A stretch of DNA of 64,000 nt from contig NZ_SMTF01000002.1 in assembly GCF_004357985.1 (NCBI RefSeq), positions 434,001-498,000 on the forward strand, written 5' to 3'. The translations under genes and the position numbers were made by a program. Below, piece by piece: positions 51,609 to 60,212 of this stretch. Origin of the DNA: Luteimonas aestuarii (GTDB lineage: Bacteria > Pseudomonadota > Gammaproteobacteria > Xanthomonadales > Xanthomonadaceae). Below the pieces are notes generated by a model that worked only from the letters and a program-made list of their open reading frames with translations, did no database searches and was not told the DNA's origin. The stretch's first letter is position 1. Every line of letters starts with the position of its first letter.

Positions 51609-51926
51609 TCAGTGCCGCGTCTCGGATTCCGCGGAATCCTCGATCGGCCATTGGTGGAAGACATAGACCTCGCCATCGGCGAGGGCCTGGTCGAAGTGAT
51701 CTGGATCGGGTGCGTCGTCGCGTTCCACCCGTTCCGGCTCATCCTCGACCGCGATGGCCTGCCAATCCTGCGCCCGCACATAGGCCGCGGCATGTTGCAC
51801 CGGATCGTCGGCCATCGACGGCGTGACGTAGCAGACCACGAACGCGCCGCCGGCCACGTCGAAGTCCGGGCTGTCGGGGAGCGGACGGGCTTCGAGGGTG
51901 AAGACCCAGAGCGTGGTTGGCGACAT
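51609..51926 (-). CDS. Small hypothetical protein between miaB and phoH
   Basis: Not recognised. 105 residues from the ATG complementary to 51924–51926 (MSPTTLWVFTLEARPLPDSPDFDVAGGAFVVCYVTPSMADDPVQHAAAYV). Acidic, no signal or membrane segment; the pattern of a compact alpha/beta domain with one Cys. Similar short ORFs are common in xanthomonad genomes. It ends 19 bases before phoH and probably shares its transcript. Start is uncertain because the upstream ribosome site is weak. Confidence 0.6.
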   Translation of the reverse strand: MSPTTLWVFTLEARPLPDSPDFDVAGGAFVVCYVTPSMADDPVQHAAAYVRAQDWQAIAVEDEPERVERDDAPDPDHFDQALADGEVYVFHQWPIEDSAESETRH

Positions 51927-52010
51927 GTCGGTCCGCGGCGGCGGGGGATGGTGGAGCGGGGCGGCCAGCCTAGCGCGCTGCGTGGCGCGAGACAAAGCGT
52001 GCCTGAGGCG

Positions 52011-53432
52011 TCATGCGCCGTCCACGCCTGCCACGCGTCCGCGCAGGGAATTGCTCATCGCCTCGGTGATGACAACATCGACGAACTGCCCGACCAGCCG
52101 TGGCGGCGCGGGGAAATTCACCGAGCGCATGTTCTCGGTCTTGCCGGTCAGTTCGTTCGGATCCTTGCGCGACGGGCCTTCCACCAGCACGCACTGCACG
52201 CTGCCCACCATCGCCTGCGAGATCTTCGCCGCATTGGCGTTGATGGTCGCTTGCAGGCGCGACAGGCGCGCGTGCTTCACTTCGTCCGACACGTCGTCGG
52301 GCAGGTCGGCGGCGGGCGTGCCCGGGCGGCGCGAGTAGATGAAGCTGAAGCTCTGGTCGAAGCCGACGTCTTCGATCAGCTGCATCGTCTTCTCGAAATC
52401 GGCATCGGTCTCGCCGGGAAAGCCGACGATGAAATCCGAACTGATCGAAATGCCGGGCCGCACCGCGCGCAGCTTGCGGATCTTCTGCTTGAATTCCAGC
52501 GCGGTGTAGCCGCGCTTCATCGCCGACAGGATGCGGTCGCTGCCCGACTGCACGGGCAGGTGCAGGTAGTTGGCCAGCTGCGGCACGTCGCGATACGCAT
52601 CCACCAGTGAATCGCTGAATTCCAGCGGGTGCGAGGTGGTGAAGCGGATGCGGTCGATGCCGTCGATCTCGGCCAGGGTACGGATCAGCAGGCCGAGGTC
52701 TGCCAGTTCTTCCGTGCCCTCCATCGCGCCACGGTACGCATTGACGTTCTGGCCCAGCAGGTTGACCTCGCGCACACCCTGGCCGGCCAGTTGCACCACC
52801 TCGACCAGTACGTCCTCGAACGGGCGGCTGATCTCGGTGCCGCGGGTGTAGGGCACCACGCAGAAGCTGCAGTACTTGCTGCAGCCTTCCATGATCGAGA
52901 CGAACGCGCTCGGGCCCTCGGCGCGCGGCTCGGGCAGGCGGTCGAACTTCTCGATCTCGGGGAAGCTGATGTCGACCTGCGGTTTCTTCTCGGCGCGGCG
53001 GGCGCGGAGCAATTCCGGCAGGCGATGCAGGGTCTGCGGCCCGAACACCAGGTCGACATAGGGCGCGCGCCTGACGATCGCCTCGCCTTCCTGCGAGGCC
53101 ACGCAGCCGCCAACGCCGATGATCACGTCGCGGCCGTCCTGCTTCAGCGCCTTCCAGCGGCCGAGCTGGCTGAACACCTTTTCCTGCGCCTTCTCGCGGA
53201 TCGAGCAGGTGTTGACCAGCACCACGTCGGCTTCCTCGACGTTGGAAGTCAGCTCCAGCCCGTCGCTGGCGGCCAGTACGTCGGCCATCTTGGCCGAGTC
53301 GTACTCGTTCATCTGGCAGCCGTGGGTCTGGATGAACAGCTTGCCCCGAGGCGGCAGGGCCGTGGCGGGCGAAGGGGCGCTGGGCGTGGCGGCGGCGGAC
53401 GGGGTGTCCGCGAGGATCGGCAGGCGGGTCAT
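52011..53432 (-). CDS. miaB: tRNA-2-methylthio-N6-dimethylallyladenosine synthase MiaB
   Basis: Radical SAM methylthiotransferase modifying A37 of tRNAs that read UNN codons. 473 residues. N-terminal MTTase cysteines C39, C76 and C110; radical SAM cluster C184, C188, C191 ([10 protein letters not shown]); C-terminal TRAM domain ([27 protein letters not shown]). GGAG ribosome site. First gene of the miaB–phoH–ybeY–corC cluster. It needs two Fe-S clusters, which the suf operon in the same window would supply. Confidence 0.97.
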   Translation of the reverse strand: MTRLPILADTPSAAATPSAPSPATALPPRGKLFIQTHGCQMNEYDSAKMADVLAASDGLELTSNVEEADVVLVNTCSIREKAQEKVFSQLGRWKALKQDGRDVIIGVGGCVASQEGEAIVRRAPYVDLVFGPQTLHRLPELLRARRAEKKPQVDISFPEIEKFDRLPEPRAEGPSAFVSIMEGCSKYCSFCVVPYTRGTEISRPFEDVLVEVVQLAGQGVREVNLLGQNVNAYRGAMEGTEELADLGLLIRTLAEIDGIDRIRFTTSHPLEFSDSLVDAYRDVPQLANYLHLPVQSGSDRILSAMKRGYTALEFKQKIRKLRAVRPGISISSDFIVGFPGETDADFEKTMQLIEDVGFDQSFSFIYSRRPGTPAADLPDDVSDEVKHARLSRLQATINANAAKISQAMVGSVQCVLVEGPSRKDPNELTGKTENMRSVNFPAPPRLVGQFVDVVITEAMSNSLRGRVAGVDGA

Positions 53433-53655
53433 GGCGTCTCCGGGGGCGCGGCGGTGAGTCCGGGCCGGATGGCTGGGGGCGGCAGTGTAAGCCCTTCGGG
53501 GGGAGCGGCGCCGGGTGCCATGGTGGCGCCGGGGCCGCCGGGATTGCGGTCCGGCCGGTCGGGGCCGATCATGCCGCGCTGTCCGGGTTTAGACACGGTT
53601 CTCCGTTTCACAATCAAGGACTTGGCATCGTGCCAGGAACGGAGGCATAGTCCGC

Positions 53656-54624
53656 ATGCAAGGGGGAAGGATGCAACGCAGGGGTGTCGCCATCGTGATC
53701 GTCTGTTTGTTGGCCGCGGCTTCACCCGCGTTCGCCGGCACGATCTATCGTTGCGACGGCGCCGACGGCATCCCCAGCTATGTCAGCAAGCGCGTCCCCG
53801 GCGCAACCTGCGTCGTGGTCAGCAGCTACCGACCCGCCGCTGCGACCGCCAGGCCCGCCCCGGCCGCCACTGGCAGCGCCACGCCCGCGACCCGGGTGGC
53901 GGGCGCGTCGACCGGAGGCGGCGGTGGCGGCGCGGCCCCTGCCACGTTCATGGGCGGCACCGCGGCCGCTACGCCTGTCGCGGCCGTTTCCTCCAGTGCC
54001 ACGCCCACGGCGCGCCCGGCGTCCACGCCTGCGGGCAGCCGCCGATTGCAGCAGGGACAGGTCTATTCCTACATCAAGGATGGCGTGCGCCACTACACCA
54101 GCGCCCGTCCGCGCGGCGGCGAAGGCGTCAGCGCGGTGCGCACCATCAACTACAGCTTCTTCGAAACCTGCTACGCCTGCGGCGCCGCGCCCGGCGTGAA
54201 CTTCGGCAACGTCCGTCTCAACACGACCGCCTATTCGGCCGAGGTCAGCGCCGCCGCCCGCAAGTTCGGCGTGGAAGAAGCGGTGGTGCGCGCGATCATG
54301 CACGCCGAATCGGCGTTCAATCCGAATGCGCTGTCGCGCGCCGGCGCGCAGGGGCTGATGCAGCTGATGCCGGCCACCGCCCGGCGTTTCGGCGTGACCA
54401 ATGCCTTCGACCCCGTGCAGAACATCCATGGCGGCGTCGAATACCTCGCCTGGCTGCTGAAGCGCTTCAACGGCGACCTGACACTCGCCGCGGCCGGTTA
54501 CAACGCCGGCGAGGGTGCGGTGGACCGCCATCGCGGGGTTCCGCCATACAACGAGACCCAGCGCTACGTGCAGCGCGTGGCCGTGCTGGCGGAGCGCTAT
54601 CGCGGCCAGGTGGCTGCCAACTGA
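53656..54624 (+). CDS. Lytic transglycosylase, SLT type, with low-complexity linker
   Basis: 322 residues from ATG 53656 (GGAGG 10 bases upstream); ATG 53671 is equally possible. Signal peptide ending PAFAG, then a short N-terminal domain with paired cysteines (GTIYRCDGADGIPSYVSKRVPGATC, DUF4124-like), a long Ala/Thr/Gly-rich linker (about 60–125), a second small domain (YSYIKDGVRHYTSARP) and the catalytic SLT domain: AIMHAESAFNPNALSRAGAQGLMQLMPATARRFGV (catalytic Glu in HAES), AAGYNAGEGAV, RYVQRV. Cleaves peptidoglycan glycan strands in the periplasm. Confidence 0.93.
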   Translation: MQGGRMQRRGVAIVIVCLLAAASPAFAGTIYRCDGADGIPSYVSKRVPGATCVVVSSYRPAAATARPAPAATGSATPATRVAGASTGGGGGGAAPATFMGGTAAATPVAAVSSSATPTARPASTPAGSRRLQQGQVYSYIKDGVRHYTSARPRGGEGVSAVRTINYSFFETCYACGAAPGVNFGNVRLNTTAYSAEVSAAARKFGVEEAVVRAIMHAESAFNPNALSRAGAQGLMQLMPATARRFGVTNAFDPVQNIHGGVEYLAWLLKRFNGDLTLAAAGYNAGEGAVDRHRGVPPYNETQRYVQRVAVLAERYRGQVAAN

Positions 54625-54677
54625 CTGATTCGCTTGCGGAACGGCTGGCGGTACTGGCGCTGGCGCGCAGGTAGGCG

Positions 54678-54707
54678 TTGTCGGCTGATTCAGCGTTCCG
54701 TTACACT
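54678..54707 (+). promoter_or_regulatory. Candidate promoter of petABC
   Basis: TTGTCG (54678–54683), 18-base spacer, TACACT (54702–54707), about 90 bases before the petA ATG. Best match in the 170-base gap; the leader downstream is GC-rich. Confidence 0.4.
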
Positions 54708-54794
54708 TTGCCGTCTTTATGCGACCGCAGCCGGTAACGGCGGCGGGACGCGGCAGCCACGCCTGACAGCTACCGAACGTTCGCGGAGTTCCGG

Positions 54795-55448
54795 ATGTCC
54801 AATGATGCGGTGATCGATCCTGCCGAGGGGGCAGGCCCCGACAATTCCGGGAGGCGCCGGTTCCTGACCGCCACCACGGCCGTGGTCGGTGCCGTTGGTG
54901 CCGGGTTCGCGGCGGTGCCGTTCATCAAGTCCTGGAACCCCAGTGCCCGCGCCCAGCTGGCCGGCGCGCCGGTGACGGCCGATATCAGTGGCCTGCAGGA
55001 AGGCCAGCGCCTGGTCCTGGAATGGCGCGGCCAGCCGATCTGGATCGTGCGTCGCTCGCCGGCGATCCTCGAGGCGCTGCCCACGCTGGACGACCAGCTG
55101 CGCGACCCGATGTCGGAAAACCCGGAGCAGCAGCCCGACTACATCCGCGAAGCCAGCCCGCAGCTGCGCTCGCTGAAGCCGGAGATCTCGGTGCTGGTGG
55201 GCCTGTGCACGCACCTGGGCTGCGCGCCGGAGATGGTGGCCGAGATCCGCCCCGAGCCGTTCGACGCCAACTGGAAGGGCGGTTACTTCTGCCCTTGCCA
55301 CAAGTCGAAGTTCGACATGGCGGGCCGCGTCTACCAGGGCGTGCCGGCACCGACCAACCTGGTCGTGCCGCCGTACTACTTCGAGGACGACAACACCATC
55401 GTCGTCGGCGTCGATCCCTCCGCAACCGACGCCACGGGGGCCGCGTAA
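54795..55448 (+). CDS. petA: Ubiquinol–cytochrome c reductase Rieske Fe-S subunit
   Basis: 217 residues. Twin-arginine-type N-terminal anchor (GRRRFLTATTAVVGAVGAGFAAVPF). The [2Fe-2S] ligands are C138-THLG-C143 with H140, and C166-PC-H169. The second box is CPCHKSKFD instead of the mitochondrial CPCHGS. Transfers electrons from ubiquinol to cytochrome c1. It heads petABC, with petB three bases behind. Confidence 0.96.
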   Translation: MSNDAVIDPAEGAGPDNSGRRRFLTATTAVVGAVGAGFAAVPFIKSWNPSARAQLAGAPVTADISGLQEGQRLVLEWRGQPIWIVRRSPAILEALPTLDDQLRDPMSENPEQQPDYIREASPQLRSLKPEISVLVGLCTHLGCAPEMVAEIRPEPFDANWKGGYFCPCHKSKFDMAGRVYQGVPAPTNLVVPPYYFEDDNTIVVGVDPSATDATGAA

Positions 55449-55451
55449 GCC

Positions 55452-56711
55452 ATGTCGAACGTGATCGTGCGTACCGCAAACAACGTGTGGGACTGGTTCA
55501 ACGAGCGCGCGCCGGGCTTCATGCCCGTGTATCGCAAGCACATGAGCGAGTACTACGCGCCGAAGAACTTCAACATCTGGTACATCTTCGGCGTGCTGTC
55601 GCTGGTGGTGCTGGTCAACCAGATCGTGACCGGCATCTTCCTGACCATGCACTACAAGCCCAGCGCGGAGGAAGCCTTCGCGTCGGTCGAGTACATCATG
55701 CGCGACGTGGAGTGGGGCTGGCTGATCCGCTACATGCACAGCACCGGCGCCTCGCTGTTCTTCATCGTCGTGTACATCCACATGTTCCGCGGCCTGATGT
55801 ACGGCAGCTACCAGAAGCCGCGCGAGCTGGTGTGGATCCTGGGCATGCTGATCTACCTGGTGCTGATGGCCGAGGCCTTCCTGGGCTACGTGCTGCCGTG
55901 GGGCCAGATGTCGTTCTGGGGCGCGAAGGTGATCATCTCGCTGTTCGGCGCGGTGCCCGTCATCGGCAACGGCCTGACCGAATGGATCATGGGCGACTAC
56001 CTGCCCAGCGACGCCACCCTCAACCGCTTCTTCGCGCTGCACGTGATCGCGCTGCCGCTGGTGCTGCTGCTGCTGGTGGTGCTGCACATCTTCGCGCTGC
56101 ATGAAGTGGGTTCGAACAACCCCGATGGCGTCGAGATCAAGAAGGGCCCCAAGGGCAACCGCTGGTCGAAGACCGCGCCCGCCGACGGCATCCCCTTCCA
56201 CCCGTACTACACGGTGAAGGACACGTTCTACGTGGTCGCGTTCTTCGTGCTGGCGGCGTTCGTGATCTTCTTCGCGCCCGATTTCGGCGGCTGGTTCCTC
56301 GAACACGACAACTTCGTCGAGGCCAACCGGCTGGTCACGCCCGAGCACATCAAGCCGGTCTGGTACTACACGCCTTACTACGCGATGTTGCGCGTGGTGC
56401 CCGACAAGCTGGGCGGCGTGCTGGTGATGTTCGGTGCCATCGCGATCCTGTTCCTGGTGCCGTGGCTCGACCGCGCGCGCGTGCGGTCCTACCGCTACCG
56501 CGGCCTGCTGTCGAAGCTGCTGCTCGCGGCGTTCGCGGTCAGCTTCATCTGGCTGGGCAAGATCGGCGCCGGGCCGGGCACGGACCCGGTCGAGACCATC
56601 GTCGGCCGCTTCCTGACCGCCTTCTACTTCCTGTTCTTCCTGACGATGCCGATCTGGACCAGGATCGACAAGACCAAGCCGGTGCCGGATCGGGTGACGA
56701 CGCATGACTAA
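55452..56711 (+). CDS. petB: Cytochrome b subunit of the bc1 complex
   Basis: 419 residues, eight transmembrane helices expected, fused b6/subunit IV form. Haem-binding His segments around GASLFFIVVYIHMFRG and RFFALHVIALPLVLLLLVVLHIFALHEVG. The Qo-site motif is PVWY (HIKPVWYYTPYYAML) in place of PEWY, a known variant of beta/gammaproteobacteria. Overlaps petC by eight bases, so translation is coupled. Confidence 0.96.
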   Translation: MSNVIVRTANNVWDWFNERAPGFMPVYRKHMSEYYAPKNFNIWYIFGVLSLVVLVNQIVTGIFLTMHYKPSAEEAFASVEYIMRDVEWGWLIRYMHSTGASLFFIVVYIHMFRGLMYGSYQKPRELVWILGMLIYLVLMAEAFLGYVLPWGQMSFWGAKVIISLFGAVPVIGNGLTEWIMGDYLPSDATLNRFFALHVIALPLVLLLLVVLHIFALHEVGSNNPDGVEIKKGPKGNRWSKTAPADGIPFHPYYTVKDTFYVVAFFVLAAFVIFFAPDFGGWFLEHDNFVEANRLVTPEHIKPVWYYTPYYAMLRVVPDKLGGVLVMFGAIAILFLVPWLDRARVRSYRYRGLLSKLLLAAFAVSFIWLGKIGAGPGTDPVETIVGRFLTAFYFLFFLTMPIWTRIDKTKPVPDRVTTHD

Positions 56712-57474
56712 GACTTCCAAAGCCCCGTCCGTGATGAAGCGCGTGGCTGCGTTTGCCGGCGGCTTGCTCTTGTCCGCGACGGCGCTCGCCGCGGATCCAG
56801 CGGTGCCGCTGCAACAGTCAGGCACCGACCTGACCGACCGCGCGTCGTTGCAGCGTGGCGCGCAGCTGTTCATGAACTACTGCTCCGGCTGCCACTCCCT
56901 CAAGTACCTGCGCTATTCGCGCATGGCGGAGGACCTGGGCCTGACCGAGGACGAGGTGATGGCCAACCTCAACCTCACCGGCGCGCAGTTCGGTTCGCAC
57001 ATCGTGTCCGCGATGCCGGCCGAAGGCTCGGCCAGCTGGTTCGGCCAGGTCCCGCCGGACCTCTCGTTGACGGTGCGCAGCAAGCTGGGCGGCCCGGACT
57101 GGGTCTACACCTACCTGAAGTCGTTCTACCTCGACGAAAGCCGGCCGCTGGGCTGGAACAACACCATGTTCCCCAACGCCTCGATGCCCAATGTGTTCTG
57201 GGAGCAGCAGGGGCTGCAGCGCGCGGTGTATGGCGAGGTGGACGAGGTGACCGGCGAGCCGGTCGTGGAGCGTCTCGAGATCGCCACGCCGGGCACGCAG
57301 TCCGCGGCGGAGTTCGACCAGACCATCCGCGACATCACCGCTTTCCTGCAATACGCGAGCGAACCGATCGCCGCCAAGCGCCAGGCGATGGGCGTGTGGG
57401 TGATCCTGTTCCTCGTGTTCCTCGCGTTCCTCGCGTGGATGTTGAAGAACGAGTACTGGAGGGACGTGCACTAA
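56704..57474 (+). CDS. petC: Cytochrome c1 subunit of the bc1 complex
   Basis: 256 residues. Signal/anchor region MKRVAAFAGGLLLSATALA (an internal ATG at residue 11 is an alternative start), covalent haem site C60-SG-C63-H64, a probable axial Met in NNTMFPNASMPNVFW, and a C-terminal membrane anchor VWVILFLVFLAFLAWMLKNEYWRDVH. Passes electrons to soluble or membrane cytochrome c. Last gene of petABC; a long hairpin follows its stop. Confidence 0.95.
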   Translation: MTKTSKAPSVMKRVAAFAGGLLLSATALAADPAVPLQQSGTDLTDRASLQRGAQLFMNYCSGCHSLKYLRYSRMAEDLGLTEDEVMANLNLTGAQFGSHIVSAMPAEGSASWFGQVPPDLSLTVRSKLGGPDWVYTYLKSFYLDESRPLGWNNTMFPNASMPNVFWEQQGLQRAVYGEVDEVTGEPVVERLEIATPGTQSAAEFDQTIRDITAFLQYASEPIAAKRQAMGVWVILFLVFLAFLAWMLKNEYWRDVH

Positions 57475-57486
57475 GCGCACGCAGGG

Positions 57487-57533
57487 TGCCGCGCGCGCAC
57501 GGGTTTTCTTTCCCGTCGTTTGCGCGCACGGCA
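57487..57533 (+). terminator. Long hairpin after petC
   Basis: TGCCGCGCGCGCA (57487–57499) pairs with TGCGCGCACGGCA (57521–57533) with one mismatch, enclosing ACGGG/CCCGT around a TTTTCTTT loop. It lies 12 bases past the petC stop and 90 before sspA, so it probably ends or attenuates the pet transcript ahead of sspAB. Confidence 0.55.
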
Positions 57534-57622
57534 TCGTGTTGCGCCGGTACCGGGGCGACCGCCTGCGAGGGGCAGTCGGCGCCAATGCGGCTGGCGGATC
57601 CGGCCGCGGGAGATCGCCCGTG

Positions 57623-58258
57623 ATGGCAGCGAGTCCACGTATGCGCAATGCAATGACGTTGTTTTCCTCCGTCGATGACGTGTTGTGCCACCGCGTACGG
57701 CTGGTGCTGGCGGCGAAGGGCGTGACCTACGACCTGATCGCCGTCGATCCGCAGAACCCGCCGGAAGACCTGGTCGACCTGAATCCCTACCACTCGGTGC
57801 CCACCCTGGTCGAACGCGACCTGGTGCTGTACGCCGCCAGCGTGGTCAGTGAATACCTCGACGAACGCTATCCGCATCCGCCGTTGATGCCGGTCGATCC
57901 GCTGTCGCGTGCACGCCTGCGCCTGGCCATGTTGCGCATCGAACACGACTGGGTGCCGCAGGTGCAGGCCATCCAGTTCGGCAACAAGCAGCAGGCCGAT
58001 GCCGGCCGCAAGCGCCTGAAGGAACTGCTGACCGCCTCGGTGCCGCTGTTCAAGGCCAGCAAGTTCTTCCTCAATCCGGAAATGAGCCTCGCCGATTGCG
58101 CGATGGCGCCGATCATCTGGCGCCTGGATGCGCTGGAGATCCCGCTGCCAAAGGACGGCAAGGCGATCGAGGACTACGGCAACCGGATCTTCCGCAATCC
58201 CGGGTTCGTGCGCAGCCTCACGCCGCAGGAAAAGCACCTGCGCAACCTGCCGGAGTAA
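57623..58258 (+). CDS. sspA: Stringent starvation protein A
   Basis: GST-fold protein that binds RNA polymerase and remodels starvation/acid-stress transcription. 211 residues from ATG 57623 (ATG 57641 also fits). Thioredoxin-like part: TLFSSVDDVLCHRVRLVLAAKGVTYD…NPYHSVPTLVERDLVLYAASVVSEYLDERYPHPPLMP (the PHxxVPxL form, here PYHSVPTL); helical part RLAMLRIEHDWVPQVQAI onward. Follows petABC as in other proteobacteria and precedes sspB. Confidence 0.93.
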   Translation: MAASPRMRNAMTLFSSVDDVLCHRVRLVLAAKGVTYDLIAVDPQNPPEDLVDLNPYHSVPTLVERDLVLYAASVVSEYLDERYPHPPLMPVDPLSRARLRLAMLRIEHDWVPQVQAIQFGNKQQADAGRKRLKELLTASVPLFKASKFFLNPEMSLADCAMAPIIWRLDALEIPLPKDGKAIEDYGNRIFRNPGFVRSLTPQEKHLRNLPE

Positions 58259-58382
58259 CCCCTGCCGCGATGGCGGCGGTCGAGTTTGTCGCTGCCTCCC
58301 GGCGCTCGCCATCGATTCGCGCCCGTCGGGCCCCGCCTCCGTTGCGCGACGGAAACGCCCGGTTTCGGCATACTGATGGCGT

Positions 58383-58832
58383 ATGCCCGATACGCCGCCC
58401 AGCATGACCAGCCACCGCCCGTACCTGTTGCGGGCCTTGTACGAGTGGATCGCCGACAATGGCATGACCCCGCACATCCTCGTCGATGCGCAGCAGCCCG
58501 GCGTGCGCGTGCCGCCGCACACGGTCAAGGAAGGGCGGGTGGTGCTGAATATCGCCGAGCGCGCGGTGGCGAAGCTTGAACTCGACAACGAAAGCGTGCG
58601 CTTCACCGCGCGCTTCGGTGGCGTGAGCCACCCGGTGATGGTGCCGATCGCGGCGGTGATGGCGATCTATGCGCGAGAGACGGGGCAAGGCATGGCGCTG
58701 CCGGAAGACACGATGGCCGATCCGCCGGAGGACGATCCGACGCCGCCGGATGACACGCCGCCGGATTCCAAGACCGATGACGAGGCGCCTGCACCTGCCA
58801 AGCGCCCGCCGTTCCTGCGCGTGGTGAAGTAG
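58383..58832 (+). CDS. sspB: ClpXP adaptor SspB
   Basis: Delivers ssrA-tagged and other substrates to ClpXP. 149 residues. Substrate-binding domain, about 1–110 (MTSHRPYLLRALYEWIADNGMTPHILVDA, VVLNIAERAVAKLELDNESVRFTARFGGVSH), then an acidic linker (ADPPEDDPTPPDDTPP) and the ClpX-docking C-terminal XB motif RPPFLRVVK. An ATG seven codons in (MTSHRP) may be the actual start. Confidence 0.95.
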   Translation: MPDTPPSMTSHRPYLLRALYEWIADNGMTPHILVDAQQPGVRVPPHTVKEGRVVLNIAERAVAKLELDNESVRFTARFGGVSHPVMVPIAAVMAIYARETGQGMALPEDTMADPPEDDPTPPDDTPPDSKTDDEAPAPAKRPPFLRVVK

Positions 58833-58905
58833 GCCATGCGTAGGGGAACAAACCGGTCGAAGTCTCGCACCGCGGATGCAGCCGCCGATGCTGCGTGCAA
58901 CCGTG

Positions 58906-59223
58906 CTACAGCGACGCCTCGCGCGCGCGCGGTCCGCTGAAGGCCACCAGCTTGTCGCCGAACAGCACCAGGCGGCCAACGTGTCGCTCGACGCCGTCGT
59001 CGGAATACTCGAACCGGAAGCTGCGCTCCACGCCGAGCCAGCCGCTGTCGTGTCGACGCAGCCTCAGGCCGCTGGCATGCACGCTCTGGTCCAGCCAGAT
59101 CACGCCTGCGTTGCGGCAGGCATCGCGGCCGAGGGCGGTGGCGCGCTCGGCCGCGTCGCGCGACGCGCTCCACCACGCGAAGATCACGGCACCGGCAATC
59201 ATGAGCAGGGTCAGGCTGTACAT
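58906..59223 (-). CDS. DUF3301 membrane-anchored protein
   Basis: 105 residues from the ATG complementary to 59221–59223. One N-terminal transmembrane helix (MYSLTLLMIAGAVIFAWW) then a conserved soluble part: ASRDAAERATALGRDACRNAGVIWLDQSVHASGLRLRRHDSGWLGVERSFRFEYSDDG, the DUF3301 pattern. Function unknown. Convergent with sspB and divergent from the FHA gene. Confidence 0.88.
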   Translation of the reverse strand: MYSLTLLMIAGAVIFAWWSASRDAAERATALGRDACRNAGVIWLDQSVHASGLRLRRHDSGWLGVERSFRFEYSDDGVERHVGRLVLFGDKLVAFSGPRAREASL

Positions 59224-59349
59224 CGGGGGTCGGACCAGGTGGGTGGCGGGAGCCGGCATGGCGCATGGCCGACGACAGTGTAAGCGCGCATGTGGCGACC
59301 AATCACGATCTTGTCGCCGCCTTCACCGCCCTGTCTGCAACGTGCGCCG

Positions 59350-60150
59350 ATGAAACTCGTCTTCCCCGGTGGTGAACATCCCCAGGTCATGCTCGGCCCC
59401 GGCGTCAGCCGCGTGGGCTCGGGGCCGGACGCCAACATCGTGCTGGCGTCGCCGGGCGTGAAGCCGCGCCACTGCGAACTCCACGTCACTGCGCGCGGGG
59501 TGATGATGCAGGTCCCGGATGGCACCGATGTCCGGGTCAATGATCGCAACGTCAGCGGGATGATCGCGCTGCGTCCGGGCGACCGGGTGGCCTTCGAGGG
59601 CGTGCAGGCGCGGCTGGCGTCGCATGATGCCGCCGCGCCGCTGCCAGACGCCGCCAATGCACCGCTGCCCGCGCCGGCCAACGACGACCTCGCGGCCACC
59701 ATGGTGAGGCCCGTGCTGCCGCGCTACGTGCTGCGCGGGGTGTCCGCGGCCGGATTCGGGCGCACCTTCCCGTTGGTGGGTCCAACGCTGCTGGGACGCG
59801 CACCGGACTGTGGCGTCGTGCTCGACCACCCCGGCCTGTCGCGCCACCACGCCCGGCTGACGCCCACCGAGGAAGGGCTGCTGGTGGAAGACCTGGGATC
59901 GACCAACGGCTGCCTGCTCAACGATGTTGCGATCGATCGCGCCTGGGCGCGGCACGGCGACGAGATCGGCGTCGATACGCTGCGCTTCCGCGTGGTGATG
60001 CCGGGTGCGGCCGAGCCGGTTCGTGCAAACGGGCATGCGGCCCGTGCTGCGAGGGCGAACGCGACGCGCACGGGCGTGCTGGCGTGGGTGCTGGTCGTGG
60101 CGGCTGCGGCCGCCTTGGCGGCGCTATGGCTGTTCGCGACCCGCGCCTGA
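59350..60150 (+). CDS. Double FHA-domain protein with C-terminal membrane anchor
   Basis: 266 residues from ATG 59350; the longer upstream ORF adds 20 unsupported residues. First FHA-like domain, about 1–95 (MKLVFPGGEHPQVMLGPGVSRVGSGPDANIVL), is degenerate; the second, about 125–225, is canonical (LLGRAPDCGVVLDHPGLSRHHARL…VEDLGSTNGCLLND), with the GR, S..H and N residues that bind phosphothreonine. C-terminal helix VLAWVLVVAAAAALAALWLFA. Probably a membrane-tethered reader of Thr phosphorylation; no kinase gene lies nearby. Convergent with nadC. Confidence 0.88.
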   Translation: MKLVFPGGEHPQVMLGPGVSRVGSGPDANIVLASPGVKPRHCELHVTARGVMMQVPDGTDVRVNDRNVSGMIALRPGDRVAFEGVQARLASHDAAAPLPDAANAPLPAPANDDLAATMVRPVLPRYVLRGVSAAGFGRTFPLVGPTLLGRAPDCGVVLDHPGLSRHHARLTPTEEGLLVEDLGSTNGCLLNDVAIDRAWARHGDEIGVDTLRFRVVMPGAAEPVRANGHAARAARANATRTGVLAWVLVVAAAAALAALWLFATRA

Positions 60151-60212
60151 GCCTTTCGCCGCTGCAGTCGGCCTAGCCTGCGCCAGAACCTCGGTCGCGG
60201 CCGAGCCGGCGT

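Noticed and set aside
54717-56873. Minus-strand ORF (718 codons) across petA and petB
   Set aside because: Shadow of two well-identified respiratory genes; no recognisable domain.
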